Shown: in pieces, positions 1-13,690 of the stretch
How positions within the stretch are numbered: position 1 is the stretch's first letter
Layout of the letters: every line of letters starts with the position of its first letter
NCBI GenBank assembly: GCA_022661535.1
Contig: JAKULF010000005.1
Location: 1,116,001 to 1,180,000, forward strand
DNA from: Eutypa lata
Taxonomy: Eukaryota > Ascomycota > Sordariomycetes > Xylariales > Diatrypaceae
Reading direction: 5' to 3'
DNA: 64,000 nucleotides
The notes under the pieces: generated by a model
Told to the model about the DNA's origin: nothing
The model's input: the letters and a program-made list of their open reading frames with translations, nothing else
The model's database searches: none
Translations under genes and position numbers: made by a program

Positions 1-249
1 CTCGGATAATGGTGGTGTCCTGTTGGCAGGGGTTGATGGACGTGCAATTCCGGGGCAGCTCAGAGTTGACTTCATACAAGGTTAGTTTCTGTCTCTCTAG
101 ATCCTGTATATGGTGAGTGCCGTCAGCTTACCTTGGAAACCAACACTTTCTGGCGATCCTTTAATACCCTGGGCGCCGAGGATGACACCGTGGGCTTGGG
201 TCAGGCCGGCGAAAGCGGCGAAGGAAAGGACTCTTAATAACGACGACAT
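1..249 (-). CDS. gEgh16/MAS3-like secreted protein, 5' part
   Basis: Partial gene running off the left edge. Exon 1 is 249-132 and exon 2 begins at 69 and continues past position 1; the intron 131-70 (62 bp) has GTAAGC at its donor and an AG acceptor and joins the frame. The reading starts MSSLLRVLSFAAFAGLTQA, a clear signal peptide, followed by a mature N-terminus that begins HGVILGAQG and continues through NCTSINPCQQDTTIIR. The HG start after the signal peptide and the C-x-x-INPCQxDTT block match, from memory, the gEgh16/MAS3 family of appressorium- and infection-associated fungal secreted proteins. The role of this family is poorly defined. About 65 residues are visible, so the family call rests on the N-terminus only. 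Confidence 0.68.
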
Positions 250-3200
250 GTTGTGTTAAAAATATATATATATATATATGTATATACAGAAGTGCACAGC
301 ACCTGATAGAATAAGAGACGGAGAAATGAAGGTGAATGAATGGTTAGGAATAGAACGGATCAACGAGATCGTCGAGGGCGACTAAGAGAAGAGATACACT
401 GGAAAAAAGAGGAATCCGGCCTGCGAGATGAAGAGATCGTAAGACTGGGTGTGTCTTCAAGCGTGGCTCACCTATATATGCTGATCGACCTTGACGGTAT
501 CCTGAGAGAATCCTAGGTGCTCATCGCTTAGAATAGCCCCTGGACGTTTCCGCTGAGGTTCGTGTCCCACCCCACTAGTGTCATATCGGTGGATTCTTAG
601 GTAGTAAACAATCTAAGAGGCCCTGCTATGTTTAGGTGAGCTTGTCCCTGGTGATGCAAATGGAAAAGACCAATAATAACGTTGAAAAGCGGGTTTGCTA
701 ACCAGGACAGCGGAGGACAGCGGAGGTATGGTCAATGTTTGGGCTAAGGTTTGATATAGGCGCCAGGGTACGAAGGTGGAGGTGCGCTTAAACCCCCCCA
801 GTCAGTCACCCCCGTTTTACAAGCACCAACACAAGCACCACGGCCGAAAGGACCTTTTCGTCTGTTCTGTGTGGGTTTTACGAAGTTAGGTAGTAGCAAG
901 TAAAACACGTACGAAGTAAAGGGGAATAATTAGGTAGGTAGTTAGTCAGGTAGTTTTGTCTTCTTTCGCATTGTGGAACAAATGCGATTCTTCTCTTGGA
1001 CTGTAAGCGCAGATGTTCCGTCATCACGGTCAAGAGGGCCATCATCATCAAAAGCCAAGCCGATCAAGAAACATCTCTTGACTATGATTCATGATTAACA
1101 ATTGAATATGATGATCCGGTCTGCGCCGAGGCTGGGCAACGGGAAAATTGGTAGGTTGAGGCTGAAAAAAGTGCAGCTCCCGTCCGCTGCAAGCCACGAT
1201 CTCGAGCGATCATGATCTGCCGATTAGTTAGTGCTGATCCACCCTTTTGTTTTATACCCCTGTGACACATGTTGCGCCAAGATTGTTTTTCTGTGGGTTT
1301 TTTTGCCTTGACAAGCCTTGACAGGCCCCGACACTCAAAACTAAAATATGACCATATTGGCTGATCCTATCGAACGATGAAAGATATCCCATGCCAATAT
1401 CCATATACTCTCTAGTCGCGAAGTTAGACCCCCGGTTCATTGCTTGATTCCATTCGCGCCCCCAATTAAGAGTTAAACGTATGATCACAGATCCTAGGGG
1501 TATGTGCTCAAATCTTATGGAGATCATTTCAAGGAGTTTCTATATAGTTTCAGGGCCCAATTATCCACAGTCTTGTTCGGCCGTCTTCGGCAATAGTTCC
1601 CCGTTTCGCGCCAATATGTGCCGTTGTTAATGCAAATTTCCGCAATTGCTCTACTATAGACCTGACTAGAACCTCTTCTTATATATGTAGGATTATAATG
1701 TTTTAAAAGGGGGTTGCTCACCATGGGAGTAAGCTCTATCGGTATGTTTGTCAATAGGTGTGTAGGTAATTATGTAGCAACAGCGTTGCAGAATTTCAGA
1801 GAGTATTCGATTTCAAAGACGGAGAGGGAATCAGCTCAGCTACCTATTATCTCGCCGTGGTTATCACCAAATAAAGCGCGAATACAAAATATGAAGCCAT
1901 CATCGTGACAATACGGTCATTCATTCCCTCTATATAAATTGAGACTGTCGATGACTTTAGTCAGCCTCTACGAAGTACAGACCCAAGTCAATATGCAACC
2001 CAAAGGATCCACCTGGGGAAGGAATATATCCAGCCACGCTAGCCATAACAGTGTTGTCTTCCGCGGTAGTTTCACTCATTTGTGTCTCAGGCCCCCACGT
2101 ATACGACAGTAGTCTGCATCATGCGGCTCTCTGTCTTATTATTCTAGAAATGGGGATTATGGACTCGTAGCTTCTACGATATGTAGTTAGTTAAACGGGG
2201 CAGGCCTGCTGAGAAATGTTCAACGTCTACAAGTAGCTAGGGAACGGATCTATGCGCCTTCAACCCAGCCAGTAAAGGGGTTGGCTTATTAGTTGCCGCA
2301 TAGTCGGGATCAAAGTGGCGGGAATAAATTCCTGAAATTCATTTCAGACCATGCTTAAATATAGTAGTAAACCAATCGGTATCTGACATCATTTTTACCG
2401 CCCTATATCGTTACTCCCGTTAACATAGACCACTCCATCACGGGGGCCCTAAGACAATCTTCTACCTGTCTTAGAATAGTGTGAGAACCCCCCCCCCCCC
2501 CTAGAACTAGAACTAAGGAGAAGACTCTAATCTAGATTCAATCATGCTAATAAGAAGATATTTCGAATCTAGATGGGATGGATTGTGGATCATAGATATA
2601 TCGGAAAAGAATAGCGGCGGACAAGTGTATTGATGAATTACCTATATCAATAACAGACTAGGTAAGAAAACTATACTCTATATTATCGTCAACCTCCCAT
2701 TCAGTTTCCTCACCAACGGGTTATACGGCACGCAGCAACCGTTTAGCCTAGTTTTTCTTCAACCCCTTGTTTTCAAGTTCGAGCCTTCAGACATTGTGCT
2801 CTAGTCAAACACTAGTGAGCTACATTTCTTTGTTTGGCTACGTCGAGTATCATCACTGCAAGATGGTTTAGATCGGGGTTACGACCAAGGAGGATGTATT
2901 AACGACTGAAAACTACAGTGATTGAATTGCTTGAAGTTATACTGGGAAAAGTCTATTCAGTTATGTTTGATATTATCTATTGCTTTGGGGTGAAGTTCAA
3001 AGTTAAACCGTTAAGCTAGTTAGTTCATTCAATTTTGATCCCTGAGAGAAACATCGACAGAACTCATTTTTTTCTTTTTCTTTTTTACCACAGCCGAACG
3101 CCTCTGTGCTATATTTGCATTTACTACATCTATTGACAAGCCTCATATCACAGAAACCAACCCCCATATATGCTGAACCCAGAACCCAGAACACACATCC

Positions 3201-3382
3201 AATCACCAACCACCTGTTTCTCAAACTGCCGGCAATGCTTACCTCTTCTCCTTTAGAAACAGGGAAACAGGGAAACTCGTCGTCAGCGCATTCGTAGCCA
3301 TCCCATCCCTCGAGAGAAATATGAATCTTCAAGCACCAGTTAATACAAATTGGTGACCATTCAGTCAGTCACTCCGTCACCC
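250..3382. other. Intergenic region, no gene seen
   Basis: About 3.1 kb without a supportable gene. It holds a (TA)n tract near 265-285, an unbroken run of 14 C at 2488-2501, and only short unconserved reading frames. The first several hundred bases are the upstream region of the gEgh16-like gene. Confidence 0.6.
472..479 (-). promoter_or_regulatory. TATA-like box of the gEgh16-like gene
   Basis: A TATATA run on the minus strand about 225 bases upstream of the start codon of the secreted-protein gene. Position and sequence fit a fungal TATA box; this is inference only. Confidence 0.3.
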
Positions 3383-4129
3383 TCACTCGGCGCTTGGCTG
3401 GCTGGCTGGCGATCTACCAACTACTGCAAAGAGATCCGGATCCCACCTTGGCGAAGGGGGCGTCAGCAAAACAAACGTGTTGTTGTTGCGCTCGATATGC
3501 ATGACTTCTTCTTCTTCTTCTTTTTCGCTGGAGGGACGGGCCTCGCGGAGCGAGATGGACGGGACGTCTTCGCGCGTCGAGAGCTGGATGAATCCGTCTT
3601 CCTGCTCCAAAACGAAGTGCTTGGCGTCACCTTCTACCTTGATTCTGAAGGCCTCCTGGCGGCGGAGCAAAAGGGGAGGGGGAGGAGGCATGTCATCATC
3701 ATCGTCTTCTCCATCTCCTTCTCCATCTTCGCAATCTTCTTCTTCTTCTTCTTCTTGGCTCACCTTACTATAGTCGCCGCCTCGACGACGGAACCTACGA
3801 AGGCCCTTCAGCTTGGAAAGGACACCACTTTTAGTCCCGACCTTATTCTTACCACTCTTACCTTGGTTCTCTAATGCGTCTTCCTCGCCCTCGTCCTCGC
3901 TCTGCCTGGTTCCAGCGTACCAGAATTCCCGTCGAGCGTGGACCTCGGGAAAGTTCATGCCGTCGTCGTAAGGGTTACACGAGGAACAGCGATCTACGTC
4001 GACGAAGGTCTCCGACCGCTTCTTACCTCTGGTGGCAGAAGAAGAAGAAGGCTCCTCGCCGTGCTCAACGAGGTGGCACGACCGACAGAAGCGAGGTTTG
4101 CCCTCGGCCGTCTTCGAGAAACTACCCAT
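3383..4129 (-). CDS. Acidic protein with paired CxxC motifs, unknown function
   Basis: Single-exon frame of 248 residues, ATG to TGA. I do not recognise the family. The N-terminus (residues 1-55) holds two CxxC pairs, CRSC near residue 15 and CSSC near residue 48, which could form a small zinc-binding knuckle. A basic patch (LKGLRRFRRRGGD) follows near residue 110, then two Glu/Asp runs, a Pro run, and a more ordered segment (EAFRIKVEGDAKHFVLEQEDGFIQLSTREDVPSISLREA) that looks like a beta-rich fold. Much of the acidic region is encoded by GAA/GAG triplet runs, so length polymorphism is likely. It lies tail-to-head with the STM1-like gene about 1.3 kb away. Confidence is moderate because composition is biased, but the ordered C-terminal part argues for a real protein. 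Confidence 0.55.
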   Translation of the reverse strand: MGSFSKTAEGKPRFCRSCHLVEHGEEPSSSSATRGKKRSETFVDVDRCSSCNPYDDGMNFPEVHARREFWYAGTRQSEDEGEEDALENQGKSGKNKVGTKSGVLSKLKGLRRFRRRGGDYSKVSQEEEEEEDCEDGEGDGEDDDDDMPPPPPLLLRRQEAFRIKVEGDAKHFVLEQEDGFIQLSTREDVPSISLREARPSSEKEEEEEVMHIERNNNTFVLLTPPSPRWDPDLFAVVGRSPASQPSAE

Positions 4130-5450
4130 TTCGTCTACTTTTTAGTTTTCTAATATCCCCAAAACGGCCGCTAAGCAACGCGGGCGGTATTGAGAGGTAG
4201 GTAAGTAGGCACGTGAAAAGGTAGTTCTTGGTTGAAGGGAGACGAGGAGTAAGAGAAGAGATCGTAAAGTGTGTCGCTACCTACCCTTCCTGTGGTAGCG
4301 TTTGTTCGATACTTACCTGTGTTGATGTGTGTTCGTGATTCTGATCCACCGGTAGACTCGTTGGACTAACGGGAGCAGAGCGATGCTGATATTTATATGC
4401 ATGATCTCTGGCATTCTCAGAACCTGTATAAGCGTGAAAACAATGGCTTTGTGCAATCATTAATGGAAGGGAAAAAAGGGTTGGGGGCCTTTAGGGACTT
4501 CTGTCAAGGTCGGAATATCACCCTTTGTTACGGCTATTGTTGTTGTTGTCGTCGTCGTCGCTTACAGTGCTCCGCCACCTTTGCAACAAGAATATTGTTG
4601 GAAGATATGCTTTGTTACGAAATTCTTGCGAGAATTCCCCTCCCTTAAATGTTAACCCGATTTAAACATGTCGACTCTGTTTGCCAAGATTACAAAGATC
4701 GCTAAAGAAGTCACTGGTCCCAAGAATACCACTGTCTGTAGACAAAGCAGCAAATGGAGAGGTCTAGCTCTGGGTTGTGGTTCATTGTTTTAGACAGCTT
4801 GACTGGCTCTAAAATGAATATCGTAGCTGAGGAGTTATGGCTGGACGTAGCATAGTACCCTGATAGTGAATGTTTCACGACACCCCTAGATTTAGGACTC
4901 AGAGTGCGGGGATGGTTCTCGTCAACCGGGACTTCTTTTACCTATGCCATAGCTTCTTTGTACTACATATCAAGCCGGTAGGTCATGATAAGTAGGCACG
5001 TAGAATATAATAGGCCTAAGCACGGAAGGACACAAAAATCTAGGAATTGTCACTAAAGTTTACAGATCACAGGCTCGCATTCGCCAAAGGCAAGACGTTG
5101 GTGGTACAGGGGCAGAAATAGGTAATAATCAAAGGACGACCCGGGACCTCTACCAGTACAATGGAAAAATGAAGTGAGTCCGATTTTCCTCATTACCATA
5201 CGGCCAGCCATTTTTACATACACAACGTGCTCAGAACATTAGGAAGGAAATTTTCTTGATTTTTGATGAAGCTTTAGATAACTGCTTTTGCGTATGTTGG
5301 TAGCGAGTTCATACCAGGCATATAAGCCTTCATAACCATCTCGCTGGCGATCATTGGCCTTTCCCGAACCCAATGTTGCAAATATGCTGCAGTCACACAT
5401 TGCGGTAGGATTCTTCCGAGGCATTCGCCTGACACTAAATGGTCCTGTAC
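4130..5450. other. Intergenic region, no gene seen
   Basis: Upstream region of the acidic-protein gene and 3' region of the STM1-like gene. Short frames here show no protein-like features. Confidence 0.6.
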
Positions 5451-6952
5451 TTAAGCGCCGAGGCTAGGGAAGGCAGACTGGTCACTAGCGTTGAACGAGG
5501 ACGAGGTACCCTCACGGCCCTCGCGGCCCTCACGACCTCCACGACCACCGCGGAAATCGCCACGGCCACGGCCACGACCCTCACCACGTCCACGTCCACC
5601 ACGTCCCTCGCCACGACCCTCGCCACGACCTTCACCACGGGCACCGCCACGGGCACCACCACCGCCACGTCCACCACGGGGACGATCAGGCTCGACATAG
5701 CGCTGGTCAATGTCGATGAGCTGCTTGGTCTTGCGCTCACGTTCGCGCTTAGCCTTGCCACTAGAGCCAGAAATGAACTCATCGTTCTCCTCCTTAGTGA
5801 GCTCTTTGGCGCTGGCCCACTTCTTGTCGGACTTGGAGCCCTCGTTAGGCTTGCGAATGTCGAGGGAAGTGTCAAGGGCAAGCTTCTTCTCGGCCAGCTG
5901 AGCAAGGTATTCGGTGTAGGAAATGCTCTTGTCCTCAGGCTCGAGCTCAGCAGCGGGAGTTTCGGCGTCCTCAGCAGTGGCATCCTTCAACTCGGACTGA
6001 GCGATCTGCTCGCCAACTTGCTCGTCTTTCTGCTCGGCATCGCCATCAGTAGCACCCCAGGACTGGGCTGCCTGCTTCTCGGAGTTTCCACTGTAGAGAC
6101 GTTAGCATGGAATACGAGTGGGGAAAGAGGATAAATGAGACCCACGTGTTAGGACCCTTGGCCTGTCTGTCATCACGAGTGCGGGGGAATCGACCTCCAC
6201 GACCTATTATTATGGAAAGTTAGCTAAGAATGAAAATAAGAATACTCTTTCTCATAGCACAAGAACTGTAAATTGAACTGCTCGAGATGCTGTTCGTGTC
6301 TTACCTCCTTGCTCACGAGCTCCTCGGCCACCCTTAGCACCACCACCACCTTGTCGGGCAGCTTCATCGACAGGCTTGCGGTGGTTGTTAGCGCTGCCGG
6401 CGTTACGGTCGCGGAACGCTAATAATAAAAAGTATGCATGTCAGTTCAAAACAAGTTCAAACAATGAAGAGAGGGAGGTGAAGGGGAGTGGAAACCAGGC
6501 ATGTACTAACCTCCCTCGTTGCCTCCAGGACCAGCACGTCGAGCGCCACCAGCATTAGCAGTGGGCTTCGTGGGCGCCTGTGGTTCGACGCTGCGCTTGG
6601 TGCTGCGCATGGTGGTCTTGTCGACCGTCTTCACGGGGGCCTTGGGTGTGTCATCCTCCTCATCATTGCCTAAGAGGTGATGTCCATGTCAGTTGATAGC
6701 TCTTAAAATATAATTCATCAATCGACCCGATGCAGAGTTTTCATATCGAGCTTAGATTAGAAAGCGGGACAGAACAGGTCGCATACCGAGGAGGGCGAAA
6801 AGGTTCTGTTAAGAAAAAACTTGTTAGCTTGATGCTTCGTACACAAATACACAAAAAAAATAACATTAAATGAAGCGAGTATTATCTCTGACAATACGTC
6901 TCAGATTGTAGTGGTATATCGTGAGGTAACATACCTTAGAGGCGACCGACAT
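5451..6952 (-). CDS. STM1: Stm1-like ribosome-associated RGG protein
   Basis: Six exons: 6952-6935, 6805-6787, 6669-6511, 6418-6305, 6203-6146 and 6090-5451. All junctions have GT-AG borders and the joined frame gives 335 residues ending in TAA. The product begins MSVASKNLFALLGNDEEDD, the N-terminal signature of Stm1/HABP4-family proteins, followed by the NEGAFRDRNAG segment and a QSWGA segment also seen in yeast Stm1. The C-terminal third is an Arg/Gly-rich RGG array (about residues 255-315) ending QSAFPSLGA. Stm1 binds the mRNA channel of idle 80S ribosomes and preserves them during nutrient stress; it is cytoplasmic. The fungal homologue is about 273 residues in yeast, so this copy is longer mainly through the RGG tail. 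Two very small exons (18 and 19 bp) at the start are unusual, but the protein they encode is the conserved part. Confidence 0.9.
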
Positions 6953-9900
6953 CTTGCCGCCTAATTTATTCGCCTTTCAGCAAGGCGTAGCTGTAGGGGA
7001 CGACAATCAGACCAATGCAAAAGTATGCAACGAGGGGGAGGTAAAGGACACGGCCTAACAGGTCATATCCTTATGGTTAAAATAAATTCGTCGACGGATC
7101 TCCGGATCGGGGGGTTTGTTATGTCGGATGGTTGGAAGGGGAAAAGGAAGAAAATAGTCGACGCAATATGCTTGTGTGTTGGTTCCTTACCTACAAGCAA
7201 AGCTACTAACTAGGTGGTGGTTAGTGGTACTGGGTAGTCTGATAGTGCTGTGCTTGTGTGGTGTTAGGCGGGCAATGGGCAGCAAACAGGGCAGTTATGA
7301 ACCTACAGCAGTGGCAGATACGCTCCAGGTAATGTGGGGGTATGAATTAAACTTTCTTTGAAGCTGGTTTTTTTCTCTTCACGCGCCGACGTCTGATTGG
7401 TCAGTTTGCCTAAATTTCAATACTCGCTTAAGCGGACTGGATTTATTATTTGCCAATGCAACCAGAAATGTTCAAAAAGCGCAAAAAGTTCAAAATTGGT
7501 TGGTGGGCTAATCGATAGGGCTAAACGTCATCCAAACGGCAATCAATCAATTTACTTACATAAGCATCAACTACCGAAACAGCTTCTTCTCGTTTGCATT
7601 CTGTGCCGCAGCTGCACAGCGCATTCTCTGGAATGTGGGTAACCACTTCTTTTCTTATTTATGCAAGTTCATGCATGTCAAGATATCTCTATTCTATGTA
7701 GTTATCGACCCCTGTTTCGGCGGAGTTGTGAAGGTACGTTGCCACACATTCATTCCTGCTAGGAGCTCCTGCCATGCCGCAGGCCTAGGTAGTTGTCCCC
7801 CAATACTCCAGCGAGACGGACTGTCACAATACAAAGAGTTATATGAATATATTATCTAGTTGGTAATCCCATTACTTGTAAGGTACAGAATCATTGATAA
7901 ACGGACATAACGGACATATTCATCAGCAACGTAGTAGGGATCTCATTGCTATATGTTTCAATACAGGTTCCCTGCCTATCTGACAACCCATATATTGGTA
8001 GCATCATGTCATGTCTATATAAATCATATTATATAGCTACCGGACGTCGCCTATGAGAGTTGTGATAATGTTGGATTGGGTGGGATAAGGAAACAAAACA
8101 TACAGAGCAGCAAGAAATGCATGGGAAATATGTCGGATTTATAAACAGCAGGCCCCCTCTCACCGCCCCATGCAATGAAATGTGTACACGTTGGTTACAA
8201 GGAATAGAAGATAGCAGGTTTATATTCCATAAGACCGAAAGGTCGAGGGGTTTCCAGTACTCCAGGTCACAATGGAGCAGTAGTGCGTCGCAGTGAAGAT
8301 ATACAAAGTTATTGCCACTCATAGAGCAAGTTGGACAATCTAGGGGAGGTGGTTTTGCTTTATATCCCTAGAAAACCACCGAGCATATCTCATCATAGGC
8401 TCATTACACTAGAATACCACAGCTGAGATTTACTTCTGATTTGTTAGAAAAGGGGCCTTGATGCAAATTAATCATGCTGCGAGCCCAATTGTATAGGAAC
8501 AATCTTTCCGTTCAGAATCTTTACCAAAAGCAGACACCAATCAAACACACTGTTACTTTGTTGATTGGAGGCTTTCAATGGTATACCATATCAGCCCCTC
8601 GCTAGCTATCTGGATTATTTTCCCTGGTGATATTTTGGTACTATTCTCGACCAACGAGAATAGACGGGCTAGACTATATATCATACCCAATAATGGCTTT
8701 ACTGATGGAGAGATGCTGAGCTGTATGTCGAGACTAGGAACTAACAAACCATAGATATGTATGTCACCATAGAACCCAGCTTCTAAAAGTTCATCGTTGG
8801 TTGAATAAGATGGCCAGTCGTTGTCACCGCGAAGATCTTATTGTAAACTATAACAAGCCAGCATTTACAAGAGATCTATAGTCTTCCATGGCGGTTTTGC
8901 AACTTCTGTTATCACTAATAGCAAATTAATATGATAGAGTTTGCTTGTTTGCCTGCTGAGCAGATATGAAGATCCGCATGAGTCTATAAAAACGGCCACT
9001 TGACCGGGACTTTCGAAGCTTTAGCTTTTAATACAATATCAATATCATGGTAGATAATAAAGAACCCTGGGGTTAGAATAGTAGTTGCTGGATTCAACGG
9101 GAGCATCGAAGCTCTCGAGTAATAGAGGACCAAAACTTCTTAGTTGTTAATTTCCTTCGAGTTTCTTGCATAGTACCTTAACTGTCTCATCGGGACGTGT
9201 TTTCCTTAATGAGTCTATAGTGATAGCGAGGTAAGATTGATAAGCCAGATAAGTTCTGTCTAGATACGTTTATAGTATCTTGTGTTAGACAACCTAGGTT
9301 GAGGTGTCGTAATAGACATCTCAAGGATCTGAGCTCGGAAATAAGCCTTCCTAGAGAACCAACACACACCCATCCTTATAATCGTGCAAATTAAAGTGTA
9401 CGATAATTGATGATAATTATGCGGCCACGTATGTATATACGAGAGCTATATAGACTTCTTTCGTCTTCTGTATTATTGTGGTCTGTATATATCGTAGATG
9501 GTAGATCGAAGTTTGTATGACGAATAGCTGCCGACTTAATTAGATATTTGCGGAAGCCCCAGGAGCTTAGCCTACACCCCAATCCGCTGTGATACGCCGG
9601 GACAAGAGAATTATAAGCGATGTATAGTACCAGTAAAAAAGTAGCGGATTTTACGTAGGGGTGGAACGCTTGGTGTGCAGTGGCGAAGCGAAGCACGGTC
9701 TTTCATCGGACAGGATACAATATTGAGGTGTATCCAACACCGACTCCAACGAAGACATTAGGAGTAAACGCAAGGGACGGGGGATACTGGTACCAGCTTC
9801 ATCTTATCTGCTCGAATGAATTAATAGTTATATCCCATCTAATTCCTACAGCTCCTGCGGGTCGTAAGCCTATTCATATCATATGACAGTGACGGGGAGC

Positions 9901-10678
9901 AGGCGACACAAGGCTTTATAGACAAGAGATAAGGGATTCGGCTCAGGCTTCGGCTTCCCCTTTTTGGAACACCCCAAGGTAGTAAGCAATACAGCCGTCC
10001 GTGGGCTCAGTAGTATCCTTCTTCTACTACTACGTACACGATGCCTATCTCGCCGGGTGGGAGCCAATTGCAACAGTGCCGAGCCCGGTCATGTGTCTGT
10101 GCAGAGCCTGGGGAGATAGATAAGTAGTAATGAGCAGACGGGTTGAAGGAGCAGCAGGGGATGGATATCAAAGCTAAGTACCAGGACCGTATGTAGTAAT
10201 TATAAGATTACTTGATAGTAACAGGTAGTCAGCGGCACATACTATTATCAAGAGATTGTCTACTCGATGTCTTGTGAGTGATGGCAATTCGAATATCTCC
10301 TTAGGTAACAAGTCGAGCTAGACAAACCTATCTAATAATTATGAATAACAGCTCTGACGCCCTATCTACAGACACCAGCTGAGTTCTAGCTACATAGATA
10401 GCTAACCTACTCCCGGGTACATATGGAGTCTGAGCACACTTATAATAGAAGGGCAGGCGGCAATAATGCGAGAGAGAGAGAGAGATAAGGAGCGAGCAGA
10501 CCTCCCCATAAAATGTAGCCGTGCTTATCTCGTTTCAGAAGCTGGCACAGATACACAGGATACCTAGATAGAGCGGGAATTGACATGAGAATCCTTCCCT
10601 CTTTTTGCCCCTTTCCGCGGCGCACACTTGATGAGGCTTATCTTGTAGCTGCAGGTACGCGTCTAATGTAGTACAAGG

Positions 10679-10705
10679 GTATGTATGTATGTACGTATGT
10701 ATGTA
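10679..10705. repeat. (ATGT)n microsatellite
   Basis: Interrupted tetranucleotide repeat of ATGT with one ACGT variant; one of several tetranucleotide tracts in the gene-free regions. Confidence 0.8.
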
Positions 10706-13654
10706 CTCACAAAACTGGAAATCCTAAAGAGTTCAGTTCTTTCCCATAGTGTAAAGGGTGGTAGGTGCGTGATAGATAACGAAACGCCATAGAGTTCCTT
10801 GGCTTGTCCGAATGGGGCAATTCGATTCCAGGAACGAAATGATCCTTTATTCTCTCTTTTCTTTTTTTTCTTTACTTTTCTCTCTCTCTGTGTGTGCTGC
10901 TGCAGGACCGGATGACAAAGAGTCTGCTTGGAGTGATGGAAAGGTTGCCGCCACCGACCGTGGGGTGTGGGACGTACCAGAATTTCTCTTAATAATTGCA
11001 TTTCCGGCGCTTGGGGCTGGCTGGCTGGCGCATCTTCTTATCTCTTGCGCTGACCTCGAACTTACGAGATCAAAATGAACCACCCTCCACCAAACCCCCC
11101 CGGACGGTCAAAGAAGGTAGGGTAAGGTAAGGTATGTTTTAAAGTGCCATAGATAAGAAAAAGACCAGAGTAGAAAAGCCGGCATACATTGGTTCCTATC
11201 TTCCTACCTATAAATACTCACCGGTCGCTATCTTCCACCATTTCGGTAGATCTATGCTTTCTTGATAAGCTTTTCCGTTTGGTTTTTCTTTCTTTTTAAT
11301 TTAGTCTCCTAATAATTATATATTGGGTATTCAACTAGTACCCGACTGTTCCTGATTCCAGGTCCCTGAAAAGCACCCCCTTGCCTCTCGCTCGGGAAGA
11401 CCCAGTCATCATCAACAAGGTTATGGCTCGACTTTAAAAGCGAAAGAAAGCATCCGTCCTTCTTCTATCTCGTCTTGTTTTAGCTACTCTAATTGAATGG
11501 ATGCAAGTGGTTCATTTCTCGTTACAGTTTTCCGGATCTCACTGCGTAGATCAAGGTATGTATAACTCACAGAATATCTCAAGCGCTATATCACGCATGG
11601 ATCTTGCCACCCCTCGAGTGAGGAGTCCTGTCGCCATGTCGCCCATCACCGGGGACTTGGGCCTTCTCTTTGTGACATCTATCTACAACTGCATGCACCG
11701 GGGAATATTTCACTCTTGCCGACTTCCAACGATCTGGTATGATTTAGCATGCACGGGCTGAAGCTAGGGACAGCTGGCGGATCAACACGCAAGACTTGGG
11801 AGAGCAAACAGGCCGGGAACAACCACAGCCTGGCTTGCTTTCACGTTCCTGTGGCGATGGAGATAAGAGTGGCAAAGGGCACAATGATGCTTTGCGTACG
11901 GGCATTCGCGGAAGCTGGACCGTGAAAGTGAAGACGACAGCAGAGGCAGGATGGTATATCCTACTATTGGCCTTGCATATACGAGTTGGCCGGATGTATT
12001 GCATTATAGCGATCGAACATCGATAGAAAGGAATATAGACCGGGTCAATACTGCGTGGCGTTCCTTAACGACAACAAGTGTTTAAGCGCCATCGATATGT
12101 GAGGTCACGTCACGATGCTTCTTTGGAGTGCTAATCAGATGAACGAAGGCTCCGAGACTCCATGAGAGCCTAGCCCCTACCGACGACGACAACGACAGCT
12201 TGGTGGAATGGATATCTCCAAGGTACCCGACATGGCACTTCAGGTTTTCTATGTGTGGGTGGCTCCCGCATGGCATCACGAGGTTGACGCCACTTGCGCG
12301 TTCATTCTGGCAGCACGGAAACTCGACAGCTCACCGTGCAGCTAGTAAGCGCATGATCCACCACTTCTCATTTTCGGACGTCGCCAACCGGCTGCTAGCA
12401 GGAGGAACAATCTGGTTGAGAAGAGCTCGGTGACCACAAAGGCAAGGCCAATGTTGTCCATATCCTGCACGTCGAAACAAGCAAATAGACAGATACCACG
12501 GTATGCAGGATTTCGACTCTGAGCTCTCCCCCGGGGAAAGTTTCCACAGGGCTGGTTTCCACGGGGCTGGTGGTGGTGTGTGCTAGGGGTGTCCAACAAG
12601 GCATGCAACAACTTTTGGTTGGCTGGGCCCCGAATAATTCACTAATATAGCACCAGACGATGTGTTGCGTCGACAGCGGTCTGTTCGTACATGCATGACT
12701 GATGCATGTCCGCCACGAGAGAAAGATTCCACTTGAACTGTGGTCTCGATGCATCGGCATGGTGTAGCGGGCGAGTCTCGTCTCGGCTCTTCCTCTTCTT
12801 CGATGAGTCGGCTACCAGTTAACTAGCGTTACATACAAACCGACGAATCTCGCGACAGCAGTACATACTTGTATGTATGTAGGGATATGGATGTTTACCG
12901 AGAATGGTGGGGCATGGATCTTGGCCGAGTCGAGTCTTCTTGTCCGACACCTCCCTCCACATGGAGGGGAAAAGGTCTGCTATTGCTCGACGACCCGACC
13001 CGCCGTAATCGGAGGCGATACCTGCCGACTTACCAACATCCAGTACTAAACTGCTACCTGCCGACCCAGGACACGACACCTCGGTCGCACGATACAAGGG
13101 GCGTTGGTATGCTATTTTCCCTTTCAGCTTTGGGTCGAATATGCTGGCTGGCTGGCAGGATCGCGGGGAGACGTCAATGCATGCACCGAAGTCTAGGCAA
13201 ACTCAACAGATTCCCTTACAATCAAGCCACTCTGCAACTATGATGAAATAATCGTTTATTCATGCAGAGTTTGCCAACTACATACCTAAAGCAGCCGTTG
13301 AATTGTCATGGATCTGAACAGGCAGAACAGGGCAGGGTTCGCATATGGCGCGTGTTGTGGATGTCAAGGTGTGAGAGTAAAGTGAACGAGCGAGTTTGTC
13401 CCGTTCGTTCCACTTGGCACATAAAGTTGAATGCATTTGTGGAGAAATTGCATGTGGAGTTCCAGTCTCTCCTCGTTCTTGCATGTCCGTGTATGGTACA
13501 ATGCAATAGTTACGTGAGTTAGACGTACCGATGCTTGTATGTACGAGTCAAGACACTTGCCAACTCTTACCGAATAAGGGAAGTCCATCCGAGCTAGTCT
13601 TGGCTTCTGCGACCTCGGCATTAAGTTGCCGCAACTACAACCCATACGAGAGAA

Positions 13655-13655
<1 letters not shown>

Positions 13656-13686
<31 letters not shown>
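13656..13686. repeat. (GA)n microsatellite
   Basis: Uninterrupted AG/GA dinucleotide run of about 31 bases. Confidence 0.9.

Positions 13687-13690
<4 letters not shown>

Noticed and set aside
5439..6134. 231-codon plus-strand Thr/Ala-rich frame over the STM1 last exon
   Set aside because: Complement of the RGG and acidic coding region; STM1 on the minus strand is well supported.
10812..11078. 88-codon plus-strand frame with a hydrophobic N-terminus
   Set aside because: Hydrophobicity comes from a T/C-rich simple tract; no other support.
12395..12760. 121-codon minus-strand frame
   Set aside because: His/Cys/Trp/Ser-rich composition without any pattern; overlapping frames of similar length occur on both strands.
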